Shown: positions 23,150 through 35,225 of the stretch, piece after piece
Numbering within the stretch: position 1 is the stretch's first letter
How the letters are laid out: the number at the start of each line of letters is the position of its first letter
Assembly: GCA_905221605.1 (NCBI GenBank)
Contig: CAJNDS010002213.1
Coordinates: forward strand, 1,009,934-1,073,933
Direction: 5' to 3'
Length of the DNA stretch: 64,000 nucleotides
Source of the DNA: Symbiodinium natans
Lineage: Eukaryota > Sar > Dinophyceae > Suessiales > Symbiodiniaceae
Position numbers and translations under genes: made by a program
Notes under the pieces: generated by a model
Told to the model about the DNA's origin: nothing
Databases searched by the model: none
What the model saw: the letters and a program-made list of their open reading frames with translations, nothing else

Positions 23150-24675
23150 AAACCAAGGCAATAGGGACAGTGCAGCACTTTCGCCTTTCGAGACAGCAGA
23201 AGTGCTGTACTGTCCCTGTTTTTTGCTTGCGTGGGGACGAGAAAATAGGGACAATACAGCACTTTTGCCTCTCCAGACTGCAGAAGTGCTGTGCTGTCCC
23301 TATTTTTTGCTTGCAAGTACCAATAAAGTGTTGTACTGCCCCTAAGCAACCTAAAAAACCAATCTTTCCAGCACTAACAGCGCCCCCGGTAGTTCCCAAA
23401 AGCTTGGTTTTTTAGGTTTTTTAGGTTTTGAAGGGACAGTACGGCACTTTATTGGTACCTGCAAACAAAAAATAGAGACAGTACAGCACTTTCGCCTCTT
23501 CAGACTGCAGAAGTGCTGTCCAGTCCCTATTTTTTGCTTGCGTGGGGACGAGAAAATACGGACAGTGCAGCACTTTCGCCTCTCCAGACTGCAGAAGTGC
23601 TGTGCTGTCCCATTTTTTGCTTGCAGGTACCAATAAAGTGCTGTACTGCCCCTAAACAACCTAAAAAACCAATCTTTCCAGCACTAACAGCCCTGGAGCC
23701 CCCGGTAGTTCCCAAAAGATTAGTGTTTTAGGTTTTTTAGGGACAGTACGGCACTTTATTGGTACCTGCAAGCCAAAAATAGGGACAGTACAGCACTTTC
23801 GCCTCTTCAGAGTGCAGAAGTGCTGTACTGTCCCTATTTTTGGCTAGACGAGAAAATAAGGACAGTACAGCACTTTCGCCTCTTCAGACTTCAGAAGTGC
23901 TGTACTGTCCCTATTTTTTGCTTGCAGGTGCCAATGAAGTGCTGTGCTGTCCCAAAAAAAACCGAAAAAAACCAATCTTTCCAGCACTACCAGCCCTGGA
24001 AGCCCCCGGTAGTTCCCAAAATACTGGTTTTTTAGCTTTTTTAGGGACAGTACGGCGCTTTATTGGTACCTGCAAGCCAAAGATAGGGACAGTGCAACAC
24101 TTTCGCCTCTTCAGACTGCAGAAGTGCTGTACTGTCCCTATTTTTTGCTTGCCGGAAGACGAGAAAATAGGGACAGTACAGCACTTTCGCCGTACTGTAC
24201 TGTCCCTATTTTTTGCTTGCAGTTACCAATAAAGTGCTGTACTGTCCCTAAACAAACTAAAAAACCAATCTTTCCAGCACGAACAGCCCTGGAGCTTTTT
24301 TAGGGACAGTACGGCACTTTATTGGTACCTGCAAGAGGGACGGTACAGCACTTTCGCCTCTTCAGACTGCAGAAGTGCTGTACTGTCCCTATTTTTGGCT
24401 AGACGAGGAAATAAGGACAGTACAGCACTTTCGCCTCTTCAGACTGCAGAAGTGCTGTACTGTCCCTATTTTTTGCTTGCAGGTGCCAATGAAGTGCTGT
24501 TCTGTCCCTAAAAAACCGAATAAGCCAATCTTTCCAGCACTGCCAGCCCTGGAGCCCCCGGTAGTTCCCAAAAGGTTGGTTTTTTAGGTTTTTTAGGGAC
24601 AGTACGGCGCTTTACTGGTACTTGCAAGCCAAAAATAGGGACAGTGCAACACTTTCGCCTCTTCATAATTGCTAA
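23150..24675. repeat. Tandem array of about eleven strong hairpins
   Basis: A core of arm GGGACAGTACAGCACTT, a 19-nt loop starting TCGCCTCTTCAGACTGC, and the inverted arm AAGTGCTGTACTGTCCC recurs near 23,164, 23,247, 23,476, 23,560, 23,781, 23,859, 24,088, 24,168 (truncated), 24,339, 24,413 and 24,641 (truncated). In the copy at 23,771-23,845 the stem is 28 bp and perfect. Modules of roughly 255-320 bp also carry a second arm pair (TTTAGGGACAGTACGGCAC... and ...AAGTGCTGTACTGTCCCTAAA) and GGTACCAATAAAG. Confidence 0.9.
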
Positions 24676-26107
24676 ACCCTAGAGGGTTTCGGGGCTTCTC
24701 TTGAAAGCCCTCAACCCTTAACCACTGACCCCCGCCCCCCCTGGCCCCTTTTATAAGCAACAAACTTATTGCTTCTAAGCAATGCGCTGTGTGACAAAAA
24801 CTCCTTCCAACCAAGATGTAGTTACCAACTCATACATATCTTAAATGCCTGAACCTTAAACCCTTACGGTTTAAACTCTATGGGCTTAGGTTAAAATGCC
24901 TAAATCTGAAACCCTAAACCTTTAAACCTTAACCCCATAGGGTTTTACAGGTGAAGGGCTTAGGTGCAATTGCCGGCTTATGTTTAAATGCCTAAATCTT
25001 AAACCCTAAATCTTTAAACCTTAACCCGATAGTAGGCGTGAGGAAAGTCAAGACTACGGGCACTCGGAAGGGTGGATCTTGGGAGGGGGGGCGAGCTTAT
25101 ATATATATATATATGTACATATACACATATACACAAATTCGAAACCATTTGTCGTGATCTTCCTGCGCTTTTCTATGACGAGTACCGACTCGCGGAGCGG
25201 CATCAAGTTAGGACCATCAGCATCAATACTTTCACAACGACGTAACGACGTCCTTCCTTCTCTCCACGCCTAGTTAAATACCAAAACCCGACCCTGAAGA
25301 CACAAACCCCCTGAAACCCCTAAACCTGAGACTGCGCCCCTATACCCAAAACCCTAAAACCCGAAACCCTAAACCTGAGACCCTGAACCCCTTCAAAACC
25401 CAGGCCACAGATCTCCCGCGAGATTGTGGCCGTAGTGTCGGCTGGGAAGGACGAAGGCAACCCTCGATTTAGGATTTTGGGTTCAGTTGATTTGGGGTTT
25501 AGGGGATTTAGGATTTAGGGGTCAGGATGTCGGGTTTAGAACTTAGGGCTGATGGGGTTGAGCCTCAGGGTGTGTTTGGGGTGTGGGTTTCTGGGTGGTT
25601 CAAGGGGTTTTGGCGGGGTTTGAAGGGGTTGAGAGGGTTGAGGGTGTCTAGGGGGGTCTGGGGGGTCTAGGGGAGGGTTCCTGAAGAGTGGAAGGGGCAC
25701 TCGTCAGAGTTTGTGCGGCTTCCCGCCTTTTCGGAGGTGTGTTGAAGACACCAGCGCCTCACCCCGAACCCTCAACTTCAAGCCCGAAGTCCTAAACCCT
25801 ACACCCTACACCCTAAACCCTAAACCCTAAATTGACGAGGGTCGTGGGCTTCGAATTCGAAGGTCTCGGCTTTGCGAGCTTGAGCTTGAAGACCACAGCC
25901 CTAAACCCTAAACCCTAAACCCTAAACCCTATACCCTAAACCCTAAACGCTCAACCCTATAAGCCCCGAACCCTTAACCCCGAGACTTGACCCCAAGCAA
26001 GTGTCAACTTCAGACAACTGAGCTAGCTCCTGAGCCGAAATGGGTCGGCCTGTGAATGTTAAGGAAGTCGTACATGAGGTGACTTATTCCATAGTTTAGA
26101 GGGACAA
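24676..26107. repeat. Degenerate telomere-like repeats
   Basis: Diverged CCCTAAA/AAACCTTAA units (24,840-25,030, 25,290-25,400, 25,780-25,960) with unique patches and G-rich TTTGGGG stretches (25,480-25,680). No gene recognised. Confidence 0.6.
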
Positions 26108-26241
26108 TGTATATGTCTGTATGTCTGTATGTCTGTATGTCTGTATGTCTGTATGTCTGTATGCCTGTATGTCTGTATGTCTGTATGTCTGTATGTCTGT
26201 GTGTCTGTATGTCTGTATGTCTGTATGTCTGTATGTATCTG
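26108..26241. repeat. (TATGTCTG)n microsatellite
   Basis: About 16 copies of an 8-bp unit with single-base variants. Confidence 0.95.
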
Positions 26242-27379
26242 TAGTCTCGGCCCCTGCGGCCCTACCCCCACCCCCTGTAATACTCTTGGAAAGGGTGCCT
26301 GTCGCTTCAGGGCGCGCGATGTTCCACGCCACAGCGGGGGTGGGGTGGGGGGGGGGTGGGGGGGTGGGGGCTTTGGGGATTGAAATCTAATCATGGGCTG
26401 AAGAGGAAGGTCAAAGGGGGGAGGCACAACATGTTCCACATCATCTAACCAAAAACATGGGCTGAAGAAGAAAGGGTGAAGGGGCTTGGGGAGGGATACC
26501 ATGGCAGTGGGCCGGGGGGGGGGGAGGGGGTTGGTGTTTCAGCCCTGCACCATACATATACGTATATATATATATATATATATGTAGATAATGTAGATAG
26601 ATATTGTGATAGTCTTCCCTGCTCAGCACCAAGCTTAAGGATCAGTATATGAAAGCCCTAAAAGAGGTCCCTGAGCCCGCCTTAGAATTTTCCGAGCTGG
26701 TAAGACGAAGCCAGGCTGAAACCCCAAACCCACAACAACCCATAGCACCCTAAACCCTACAAACCCAAACCCTGAGACCCCAAAACCCTACAACCCCGAT
26801 ACCCACAACCGCAAAACGCTAAGACACCAAAAGCCCTAAACCCTCCCCTCCCCCCCCAACAAAACAACACAAGAAGCAAAAACACCCAAAAAACTAACCC
26901 TTATTTAAGCCCAAAGGCCCCCCAAAAACAGCCCAACCCCCAACAAAATCATCCCTTAGACGCCTTGAGCGCTCACCCCGCCCTCCCAGGCACCATGCTC
27001 GCGGAGGAGGTGCCTTTGAAGGCGTGAGCCCCGCAGAAGCAGCCCTAGCATTACGGCTTGGCTGAAAGCCTTTAAACCAAAAAGAGTACCCTTTCTTTGT
27101 TTCCTAGGTTACTGTTGGGTCTAGAGCCAAAGGCTCCGAACACTTGGGTTTAGCTTCTTCGTGGGTTACAGTTCAGTTGCCGAATCGCAGTGAGAAATCT
27201 ACTCTGACTGGCTACCACACAACCCGAAACCCAAAACCTAAAACCCTGAGCCCTGAACCCGAACAACCCTAAAGCAAGTCTCAAAGGCCCACGAACCTCT
27301 GAGCCACCACCAGAATATCTCCTGCCCCTCAAGATGCTCACAAAAACCCTAAACCCAAAACCCTAAACCCTAATCCCTG
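26242..27379. repeat. G runs, TA microsatellite and degenerate repeats
   Basis: G runs at 26,335-26,370 and 26,511-26,530, (TA)n at 26,556-26,583, then CCCTAAA-like and CCCAAAACC-like sequence to 27,379. No gene recognised. Confidence 0.55.
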
Positions 27380-28062
27380 AACCCGCCCGCCGCCCCACTC
27401 TCTTGTCTTTTGGGGAAGGCGGGCGCTGGTCGAGCGCTTAGTGAGACCCTGCGAGGGAGGTTGAGGCGAGCTGGCTTCCAGGCTGGCTTACTCCAAGCAA
27501 GCACAGGCCGAGTCAGCAGTTGTCACTGTATTATATTATATGACCCTAAACCCCACGCTGTCCGCGCACATTGTTCGGTCCTGCATTGGAGGCCCCCTGG
27601 GAGGGCCCCTGGAGACTTCTGGGTCCCTGGCCTGCCCCTGGCCCTTGCCCTGGCTCTGATTACCCTCAATGCCCTGCCCTGGCCTCCTTGGCCTTAGCCC
27701 CTTCGCGCAAGCCAAGCTGTGCGCGCACTGCCTTTGTGGGTCCTGAGAGGCTTGTGCATGGCTTCCGTGAGACCCTGCCGTGTTGGCCCTGCCTCCCTGG
27801 CCTTAGCCCTTTGCACCGTCTGCGCACGTTGGGCAGGCAAGGTTGTGACCCAAAAACTGCCCTCTGCCGCTACCTGCCCTGGCCCTGCTATCTTCCCACT
27901 TGTGGAGGTCCCCAAAAGGGCGTGAGTGCTGACCCATGTGATGCTTTAAAAAGAAATATAAAAAGGTCTTCTCTCCTTGAGAGTTGTAAGTGGGCGGTCT
28001 TGGGGTGGGTAGGTCTGCAGACCACTGCGCGCTCCCAAAGTGCGCTTCCATTTGGCACACTC
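27380..28062 (-). repeat. Dispersed repeat family B, short inverted copy
   Basis: Reverse complement of parts of 6963-8652. Shared motifs are the GGGCGGGT..CAAGAGAGTGGGG end, the GTGCGCGGACAGC motif, TTGGCGCGAAGGGG-like units, the CCTTGAGAGTTGTAAGTGGG segment, and the far end AAGTGCGC..TTTGGCAC. It lacks the long GGGCCA arrays, which accounts for most of the size difference. Confidence 0.8.
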
Positions 28063-28458
28063 TAAACCCTAAACCCTAAACCCTGAACCCAGAACCCTAA
28101 AACCTAAACCCTGAACCCTGAAACCTAAACCCTAAACCCTGAAACGTAAACCCTAAACCCTAAACCCTAAACCCTAAACCCTAAACCCTAAACCCAGGCG
28201 CAGCCCCGCGACCGGCGCCTTCCCGCCTTTTGGGTCCAGCACCCCAGGAGCGAAGAGATCCGCGGCGGGGCGGAGCCCGGCGTCTCAGTGTCCGCTTGCA
28301 AGCGTGCTGCGTGGATTTAGGGTTTAGGGTTTAGGGTTTAGGGTTTAGGGTTTAGGGTTTAGGGTTTAGTGCGCAGGGCTTAGGGTTTTTTTGGGTAGCC
28401 TGAGTTGATGAGTCTATCTTGGTGTTGTGTTGCGGCTTCGTTCACGTGCCCAGGTCTG
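28063..28458. repeat. CCCTAAA array, spacer, TTTAGGG array
   Basis: CCCTAAA repeats to 28,195 and TTTAGGG repeats at 28,316-28,370 surround a GC-rich unique spacer. This is another convergent strand switch. Confidence 0.8.
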
Positions 28459-28542
28459 CCAACAGCGAGCGGAAGAGGGACAAGCGGCGCCAGGCCGTCA
28501 TCCATCAAGCCAAAAGCACATTTTTCCGACCCCTTTCTTAAC
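28459..28542 (+). CDS. Exon-like open segment, function unknown
   Basis: After GCCCAG|G the frame reads SANSERKRDKRRQAVIHQAK and then stops. It is basic and possibly part of a split gene. A further short Ala/Gln-rich frame ends at a GTACGC donor-like site near 28,748. Confidence 0.25.
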
Positions 28543-28996
28543 TCAATGGGCTACTGGAGGGACCCTTATGAGGGACCTTCGGGGTTATTTAGGGGGTTAC
28601 TTAATATAGGGGGTTGTATAGGGGAATAAGATGAAGGGTCCCTTCCAGGGGTCCATCGGGGGGTATGGGGTTTCCTTGAGTAGTGAACCTCGGCAAGATA
28701 ACCCTGAAAGTCCTCATCCGAAGGCGGCCCGCCAACAGGCTGCCCAGGTACGCGCCGAGAGTCGTGGCCCCAGACCGAACTGTCGCCCCCCCCCCATTCG
28801 GGTGCTTCTAGGACCTGTGCACTACGTCTGGGCTTGAACGGTTTCGGGCTTGGAATTTGGGAAGGCGGAGGTGTGGCGATTCCAGGGAGTCAAAGTGCGG
28901 CAAGAGCAGGCTGCACGCACCCACTAGGCTGTCGTCAGATGTAGATGATGTGGCTGCTGATCAGAGGACCCATAACCCTAAACCCCAAAGGTCCTA
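28543..28996. other. Unique sequence, no assigned gene
   Basis: Imperfect inverted repeats (GGGACCCTT / AAGGGTCCC) around 28,558-28,642. Otherwise no supported feature. Confidence 0.35.
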
Positions 28997-29103
28997 ACCC
29001 TCTCACAGGTTTTGGGGGGGGGGGGGGGGGGGGGGGGGTGTTTTTTTTTGTTTTTTTTTTTTGGGGGGGGGGGGGGGGGGGTTTGCGGGGGGGAAGGGGG
29101 GTT
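28997..29103. repeat. Poly-G and poly-T tract
   Basis: Runs of up to about 28 G, a T-rich centre, then G again. It is prone to assembly error and can form G-quadruplexes. Confidence 0.9.
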
Positions 29104-29159
29104 GCAAGGTGGGCTTTCAGCCTACAACCGAGCTGGGGTGTAGGATATCTTCTATCCCA

Positions 29160-30239
29160 ATCTCTGCCAAAGTTTAGGGCATAGGGTTTAGGGGTTTAGG
29201 GAAGTAACAACAGAATGATGAGAAATATTGTCCGTGTAGTCCATTAATGTTAATAGGCATCTGAATCCTGAGCCATTTGCGGGCTCGTCCTGGCGGCGAA
29301 GGTCGCCTTGTGGGCGAAGGTTCATGTAGGTTTAGGGTTTAGGGTTAGGGTTTAGGGTTTAGGGTTTGGGGTTTAGGGTTTAGGGTCTAGGGTCTAGGGT
29401 TTAGGGTTTAGGGTTTAGGGTTTAGGGTGTGGCGGCTGCGGTTTAGGTTTTGGGCTTGCCTTGTGTAATTTCTTCCAGGTTCAGGCGAGATATGGGGCTT
29501 AGGAAGCTTAGGGCGCAAGGCCTGTCTCGCGCCGCCCTGGTCACAGCGCTTCAGAAGGCGCCTGCCCGGTTTAGGGTTTAGGGTTTAGGGTTTAGGGTTT
29601 AGGGTTCAGGGTTTAGGGTTTAGGGTTTAGGGTTTCTCCGGAGACTGGTTCTGGTCTTCCGTCGTCGGCGCTTCAATTTTAGGGTTTAGGGTTTAGGGTT
29701 TAACCCTAAACCCTAAAACCTAAACCCTAAACCCTGTTGTCTTGTTTGACAGGGTTCGGGGGTTGGGGGCTGCGTTTCGCGTGCCAAACTTTGGAGTTAG
29801 GCTTTCGCAGCCTTGGCGCTCCTGGGACCGGAAACCCTGAACCCTGAACTCTAAACCCAGCCGAAACATAAATATGAATATATCTACAAATATGTACAAG
29901 CATCTATCCCTAAAGGTCTGCCTCAAGTCCTGAAGTCCAAGCACCTCAGCCCTAAGGTCTTCACAGGGTTTAGGGTTTAGGGACAAAGGTTTAAGGCTTA
30001 GGGTTTAGGGTTTAGGGCTAGGGTTGAGGGTTTAGGGATAGAGGCTTAAGGCGGCTCTTTTTCTTGATGCGGTCACCCTTGCAGGCATCCTCCAGTGTAC
30101 TCTGCGACGGGCGCCCAGCGTGCGCGGCGATTCGGGCTCAGGGCTTTCGTTCAACGGAGTCAAACCCTATAGGGTTTAGGGTTTAGGGTTTCGGGTTTAG
30201 GGTTTAGGGTTTTCTATACAATGGCTATATGCAAAAGCG
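29160..30239. repeat. TTTAGGG arrays with short unique islands
   Basis: TTTAGGG arrays at 29,328-29,428, 29,568-29,635, 29,680-29,702 and 30,170-30,212. A unique island at 29,497-29,567 reads LRKLRAQGLSRAALVTALQK in one frame after TTCTTCCAG and may be an exon. Support is weak. Confidence 0.6.
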
Positions 30240-30299
30240 AAACACAAAACTTTCTCTCAACACGTTCTTCGAACCCAAACCCTATGCAATTTCTATAAG
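30240..30299. mobile_element. MITE-like family A, partial copy
   Basis: Carries only one end: AACACGTTCTTCGAACCC then AAACCCTATGCAATTTCTATAAG. This matches the right end of the copy ending at 35,225. Confidence 0.5.
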
Positions 30300-31668
30300 C
30301 CCCAAACCCCAAACCCTCCTCCTCCCCCCCAAAAAAAACCACGCAGGCTGCTTCGAAGGGAGTGAGTGAATGAGGGAATGAGGTACCCTTCATCCCTTGA
30401 AGGGCGTATAGGAGGATATAGTGTACTCTAATGCTCTGCAAAGAGAGCGCAAGCAAGCTTTAGGGTTCGGGCTTTCGGGCTTTTTGTCAGGTTTAGGGTG
30501 TCCTAAGCCCTACGCCCTAGGGCTTGTTGTGGAGCATGAGGGTTGAGGGCAGGGCTTCGAGGGTTTCGAGGGGAAGCCTTCTGCTTCGATGAGCCGAAAC
30601 CCCAAGCTTTCAACTTGAAGTTCAGCCCTAAACCCTTACAAAGCGTCTTGGCAGGTGTCTTAGGGGTTATAGGGCTCAGGTTTTCATGTGGCTTCTCTCA
30701 GGTCCTGCGCTTTCAGGACTGGCCAGGAGCCCCAACAAGGGTCTAGCGGGGTTTAGGGCTTGGGGTTTGGAGTTTGGGGTTTCGGGTCTAAGACCGATTA
30801 GGGGTTTGCCACAACAGTCGTTTGAAGCGACTGTGGCTCGTCAGGCGTTTTGCGGGCCTAAACTACAAGCTTCAAACCCCAACACACTAGACCCTACACC
30901 CCGGTACAAGTTCGTACCCTGAGCCCTAACAAAAAGGCAGGCTTTGGGGGTTCAGGGCTTGAGCGTCTGGAGGGCTTTGGCGTTTGGGGGTTTAGGGTTG
31001 GTATGGTGCAAGTTTAGAGTTCAGCGTTTGGGGCTTCAATAAGCAAAAAACCGCAACACAAGGCCCCTACATTCCACCCTCAAGACCCTCAACGCCTCAA
31101 CACACACTCAACCCCCGAACCCTAAAACCTGAACCCTAAACCCTAAACCCTAAACCCTAAACCCTAAACCCTAAACCCTAAACCCTAAACCCTAAACCCT
31201 AAACCCTAAACCCTAAACCCTAAACCCTGAGCAGCCCCTAAACCCTGAAGCCCCACGTCCCGGAACCCTGATTCCAAGCCCTCGAAGCCGGAACCCTGGC
31301 AAGCAGACCCCCAAGGGGCCCAGAGTTGCCCGTAGACCGCTAAAACCCTGAACTAAACCCTAAACCCTAAACCCTAAGCCCTAAACCCTAAACCCTAAAC
31401 CCTAAACCCTAAACCCTAAACCCTAAACCCTAAACCCTAAACCCTAAACCCTGAACCCTGAACCCTGAACCCTGAACCCTGAACCCTGAACCCCAGACCC
31501 TAGACCCTAGACCCTAAACCCTAAACTTCCATCAAGGCCAAGCGAGTCCCTGTCCCCGCGTGCAGAGCTCCTGGAGGTAGGAGCGTTTTGAGTGAATATA
31601 GGGTTCAGGGTCGAGGGCTCGGCGATCGCCTCTTTTTTTTTTTGCCCTGTCAAGGCCCTTAAGGTTTT
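30300..31668. repeat. Degenerate and pure telomere-like repeats
   Basis: CCCTAAA arrays at 31,132-31,228 and 31,355-31,450, followed by CCCTGAA variants to 31,490. Unique patches at 30,300-30,460 and 30,540-30,900 show no recognisable gene. Confidence 0.65.
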
Positions 31669-31777
31669 GAGGTTCATGGGTGGCTAGAGTTCATCTTGCC
31701 CGAAGAATCCATGGTTACCAGCCCTAAACCCTTAACCCTTAAGCCTTCCTTACAAGTTACAAGAACCCATGAACCTC
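31669..31777. mobile_element. MITE-like family C, copy 4
   Basis: Perfect 13-bp terminal inverted repeat GAGGTTCATGGGT / ACCCATGAACCTC. The interior contains telomere-like CCCTAAACCC. Confidence 0.65.
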
Positions 31778-32961
31778 TGAGTATGCAGCGGCAGAAAGGT
31801 CGTACGCAGGACGTTGGGTCATGCAAGAGAGACCTGACGTTGCCAAACCCCCGCACCTCGGCTTTGTGGACTCCTGTTTGGGTTGTAGTGTTGGGCGTAG
31901 GGTTTACAAGGTCTAGAAGTTAGGGCAAGCCCACCATCTCGACGAGACCCCCAGCCCCCCAATATCCCGAGTCCTCGAAGCGCAGCATTGTCCAGCCCAG
32001 AGCCCCAAGATTTATAAATCTCGAAATCTAGGGTTGCACTGATGTCTTTTCGCTTTGATTTCATGAGCCCTAACCCCTAATAGAACCCTATACAACCCCA
32101 GATAGTATAACCCGATATGAGCCTATTTAACCCTACTTAACCCGTGGAAAGCCTCGCAAGAAGGGTGATTCAAACCCTAAACCCTAAACCCTAAACCCTA
32201 AACCCTAAACCCTAAACCCTAAACCCTAAACCCTAAACCCTAAACCCTAAACCCTAAACCCTAAACCCTAAACCCTAAACCCTCAAACCTAAACCCTAAA
32301 CCCTAAACCCTAAACCCTAAACCCTAAACCCTAAACCCTAAACCCTAAACCCTAAACCCTAAACCCTAAACCCTAAACCCTAAACCCTAAACCCTAAACC
32401 CTAAACCCTAAACCCTAAACCCTAAACCCTGAACCGGCGGCTTCAGATCCTGGGCCCCACGGGCACTGCAGCTGCCGAGCGAGGGCCTCGGAGTCGATTC
32501 GAAGCTTGGGCAGGTTTAGAGCTTTTTGGGGTTTAAAGGGCTTTGAGGGTTTTCAGGGTTTTAAGGGTCTTTAAGGCTCTTTAAGGGCTTTAAGGGCTTT
32601 GGGGGCTTTAAGGGCTTTAAGGGTTTTAAGGGTTTTTAAGGGTCTTTAAGGGTCTTTAAGGGCTTTAAGGGCTTTGGGTGCTTTAAGGGCTTTAAGGGTT
32701 TTAAGGGTTTTAAGGGTCTTTAAGGGTCTTTAAGAGCTTTAAGGGTTTTAAGGTTTTTTTAAGGGCTCTAAGGGTGTTCAGGGTTTTAAGGGGTTTTATG
32801 GAGTTTTAAGGGGTTTTACGGCGTTTTCAGGGGCTTTAAGGTTTAAGGGTTTTAAGGTCTTCAAGGGTTTCAAGGTCTTTAAGGGTTCCAAGGGTTTAGA
32901 CTGTGGTTGTTTTTGATTACCTGCTTTGTTTAGGATGGTTTAGGCCCGAATGTTTTCCAAG
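31778..32961. repeat. CCCTAAA array and TTTAAGGGC-derived minisatellite
   Basis: Nearly pure CCCTAAA from 32,175 to 32,428, one of the longest interstitial tracts here. It is followed at 32,515-32,905 by GGGCTTTAAGGG/TTTTAAGGG units that look like a diverged telomere-like minisatellite. 31,778-32,160 is mostly unique, without a recognised gene. Confidence 0.8.
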
Positions 32962-33173
32962 GATGTTGGTACAATAGAGGCACAATTGTTGACGTAAAGA
33001 AACAGATCTGGCCTTGGCATGAGAAGGGGGCATGCGTCGCAGACGAATGCCATGAGAGCGGTCATGTGGTGCCATTCTCCATTGAAAGGCTGGTAGCCGG
33101 ACCGTTTTGCATGGAGAAGCTCCCAAGAAACAGCCTGTCTTTCCCATGGCAGGAGTTGTCGTTTTCGACATGA
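32962..33173 (+). CDS. Exon-like open segment, function unknown
   Basis: After a CAAG|G site the frame encodes CWYNRGTIVDVKKQIWPWHE, KGACVADECHESGHVVPF, SIERLVAGPFCMEKLPRN and SLSFPWQELSFST before TGA. Rich in Trp, Cys and His with ordinary codon use. It resembles a folded domain but I cannot name it. Confidence 0.4.
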
Positions 33174-33288
33174 AGCGGGGATACAACATTTGCTAATAGA
33201 ATCCGGGCGTGGGATGCTTGGCACATAGGGTTTAGGGTTTGGGGTTTAGGGTTTAGGGTTTAGGGTTTAGGGTTTAGGGCTATTATAG

Positions 33289-33463
33289 CATCAAGCAAAT
33301 CAGCGTGCGACAACGGCTCGAGCAGGAAGTCCGCGAAGCCAAGGTTTGTCAGTTAAAGACTCAAACGAATGTCAAGCTCAAGATTTTCCTGCTAAACGTT
33401 CTGAAAAGGCTTGCAAAGATTTCGAAACTTCCCCAAAGCGCTTTGCCAGCAGTTTCGCAATGA
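33289..33463 (+). CDS. Exon-like open segment, helical, function unknown
   Basis: Begins after TATAG at the end of a TTTAGGG array. Reads IKQISVRQRLEQEVREAK, VCQLKTQTNVKLKIF, LLNVLKRLAKISKLPQSAL and then TGA. Charged and helical, possibly coiled coil. Confidence 0.35.
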
Positions 33464-33810
33464 GTAAGGCAAGGTGCAGCTTTCCCGCCAAACTGAACAA
33501 AGTGAGAGACACTTCCGTCCGAGTAGCAAATTGAACGGCAAAAAGGGTTTTGGGTCCGGGATGTGTCTGAGGGTTTAGGGTTTAGGGTTCAGTTGGGTTT
33601 AGTCTGAGGGCCCTGTGCGCGTTTTGTGGGTTTAGAGGCTCCAAATCATGCGTGGGGCCTCAAGTCGTGGGGAATTTGCGGGGAGGGAGTTCAGCGCAAA
33701 AAACCAAGAAGCCAAGGCGCTACACCGAAACCTTAAGACCCCAGGCCCCAAACACCAAACCAAACCCTAAACCCTAAACCCTAAACCCTAAACCCCAAAC
33801 CCTAAACCCT

Positions 33811-35225
33811 CAAGACAAAATAAATAGAAATTGTATGTGGTACCATTCTGAATTTTCCAAGGTATTTGTCTAAACAGCGGACAAACAGAGCTTAAGTAAA
33901 TTAATCCAAAGCGGCAGGCCGGGAGGCCAAATGTTCAATTTACTTCAACCTCTAGGTCCCACCAAACCAAAGCCCAAATCGTCTCGAAGCCCACAATTGG
34001 GGCTTCCAAAATACCAAGTTGGCTTGCAATGGCTTCGCAAAGCCCAGAATTGGCTTCCCAAAGCCGAAAATTGGCTCCCAAAGCCCAAAACTGACTCCCA
34101 ATTGGCTCCAAAGTCCAGAATTGGCTGCCAAAGCCCAAAATTGGCTTCCAACGCCCAAAATTGACTCCCAAAGCCCAAAATTGCCTTCCCAAAGCCCAAA
34201 TTGGCTCCCAAAGCCCAAAATTAGCTTCCAAAGCCAAAAAATTGGCTCCCAAAGCCCAAAATTGACTTCCAAAGCCCGAAATTGGCTTCCAAAGCCCAAA
34301 AATGGCTCCCAAAGCCCAAAATTCTTCCAAAGCCAAAAATTGTCTCCCGAAGCCCAAAATTGGCTTCCAAAGCCCGAAATTGGCTTCCAAAGCTCCCAAA
34401 GCCCAAAAACAGCGCTTTCCCAAAGCCCAAATTGGCCCAAAATTGGCTTCCGGAGCCCAAAATTGGCTTCCAGAGCCCAAAATTGGCTCCCAAAGCCCAA
34501 AGTTGTCAAATTGGCTTCCGGAGCCCAAATTAGCTCCCAACGCCCAAAATTGGCTCCCAAAACCCAAAAGTTGGCTTCCAAAGCCCAAAATTGGGTTCCG
34601 GAGCCCAAATTAACTCCCAATGCCCAAAATTGGTTCCCCCCCAAAGAATTGGCTTCCGGAGCCCAAATTAGCTCCCAACGCCCCAAATTAGCTCCCAAAG
34701 CCCAAAATTGTCTCCCAAAGCCGAAAATTGGCTCCAAATTAGCTCCCAACGCCCAAAATTGGCTCCCAAAGCCCAAAATTGGCTTCCAAAGCCCAAAATT
34801 GGCTTCCGGAGCCCAAATCAGCTCCCAACGCCCAAAATTGGCTCCCAAGCCCAAAATTGGCTTCCAAAGCCCAAAAATTGGCTTCCGGAGCCCAAATTAG
34901 CTCCCAACGTCCGAAATTGGCTCCAAAGCCCAAAATTGGCTTCCAAAGCCCAAATTGGCTTCTGGAGCACAAATTGGCTACCAAAGCCCAAAATTGGCTT
35001 CCGGAGCCCAAATTAGCTCCCAACACCCAAAATTGGCTCCCAAAATTGGCTTCCAAAGCCCAAACAATTTTTCAGCCCTCCCCCCGTCCCGCCGCACCAC
35101 CCTCCGCCCCCCCCACGCCGACCCTAAAACCTAATATCTAAAAACAAAACGTTTCGCTCAAAACGTTTCGCTCAAAACTTTCGCTCAAAACGTTATTTGG
35201 ACCCAAACCCTATACAATTTCTATA
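33811..35225. mobile_element. MITE-like family A, copy 3, expanded by a minisatellite
   Basis: The left end AAATAGAAATTGTATGTGG and right end CCTATACAATTTCTATAAA are inverted and match the other family A copies. Almost the whole interior (34,019-35,070) is the CCCAAAATTGGCT minisatellite. A short non-autonomous element seems to have been inflated from about 340 bp to 1.4 kb. Confidence 0.65.
34019..35070. repeat. Minisatellite GCCCAAAATTGGCTYCCAAA
   Basis: About 50 copies of a roughly 20-bp unit with the palindromic core CCAAAATTGG and variants GCTTCC, GCTCCC, GGAGCCC. Long frames in both directions (Lys/Pro/Asn-rich and Gly/Phe/Leu-rich) come from the unit length and are not genes. Confidence 0.95.

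Noticed and set aside
33935-35141. Long Lys/Pro/Asn and Gly/Phe/Leu ORFs
   Set aside because: Shadows of the 20-bp minisatellite; the frames drift with unit-length variants.
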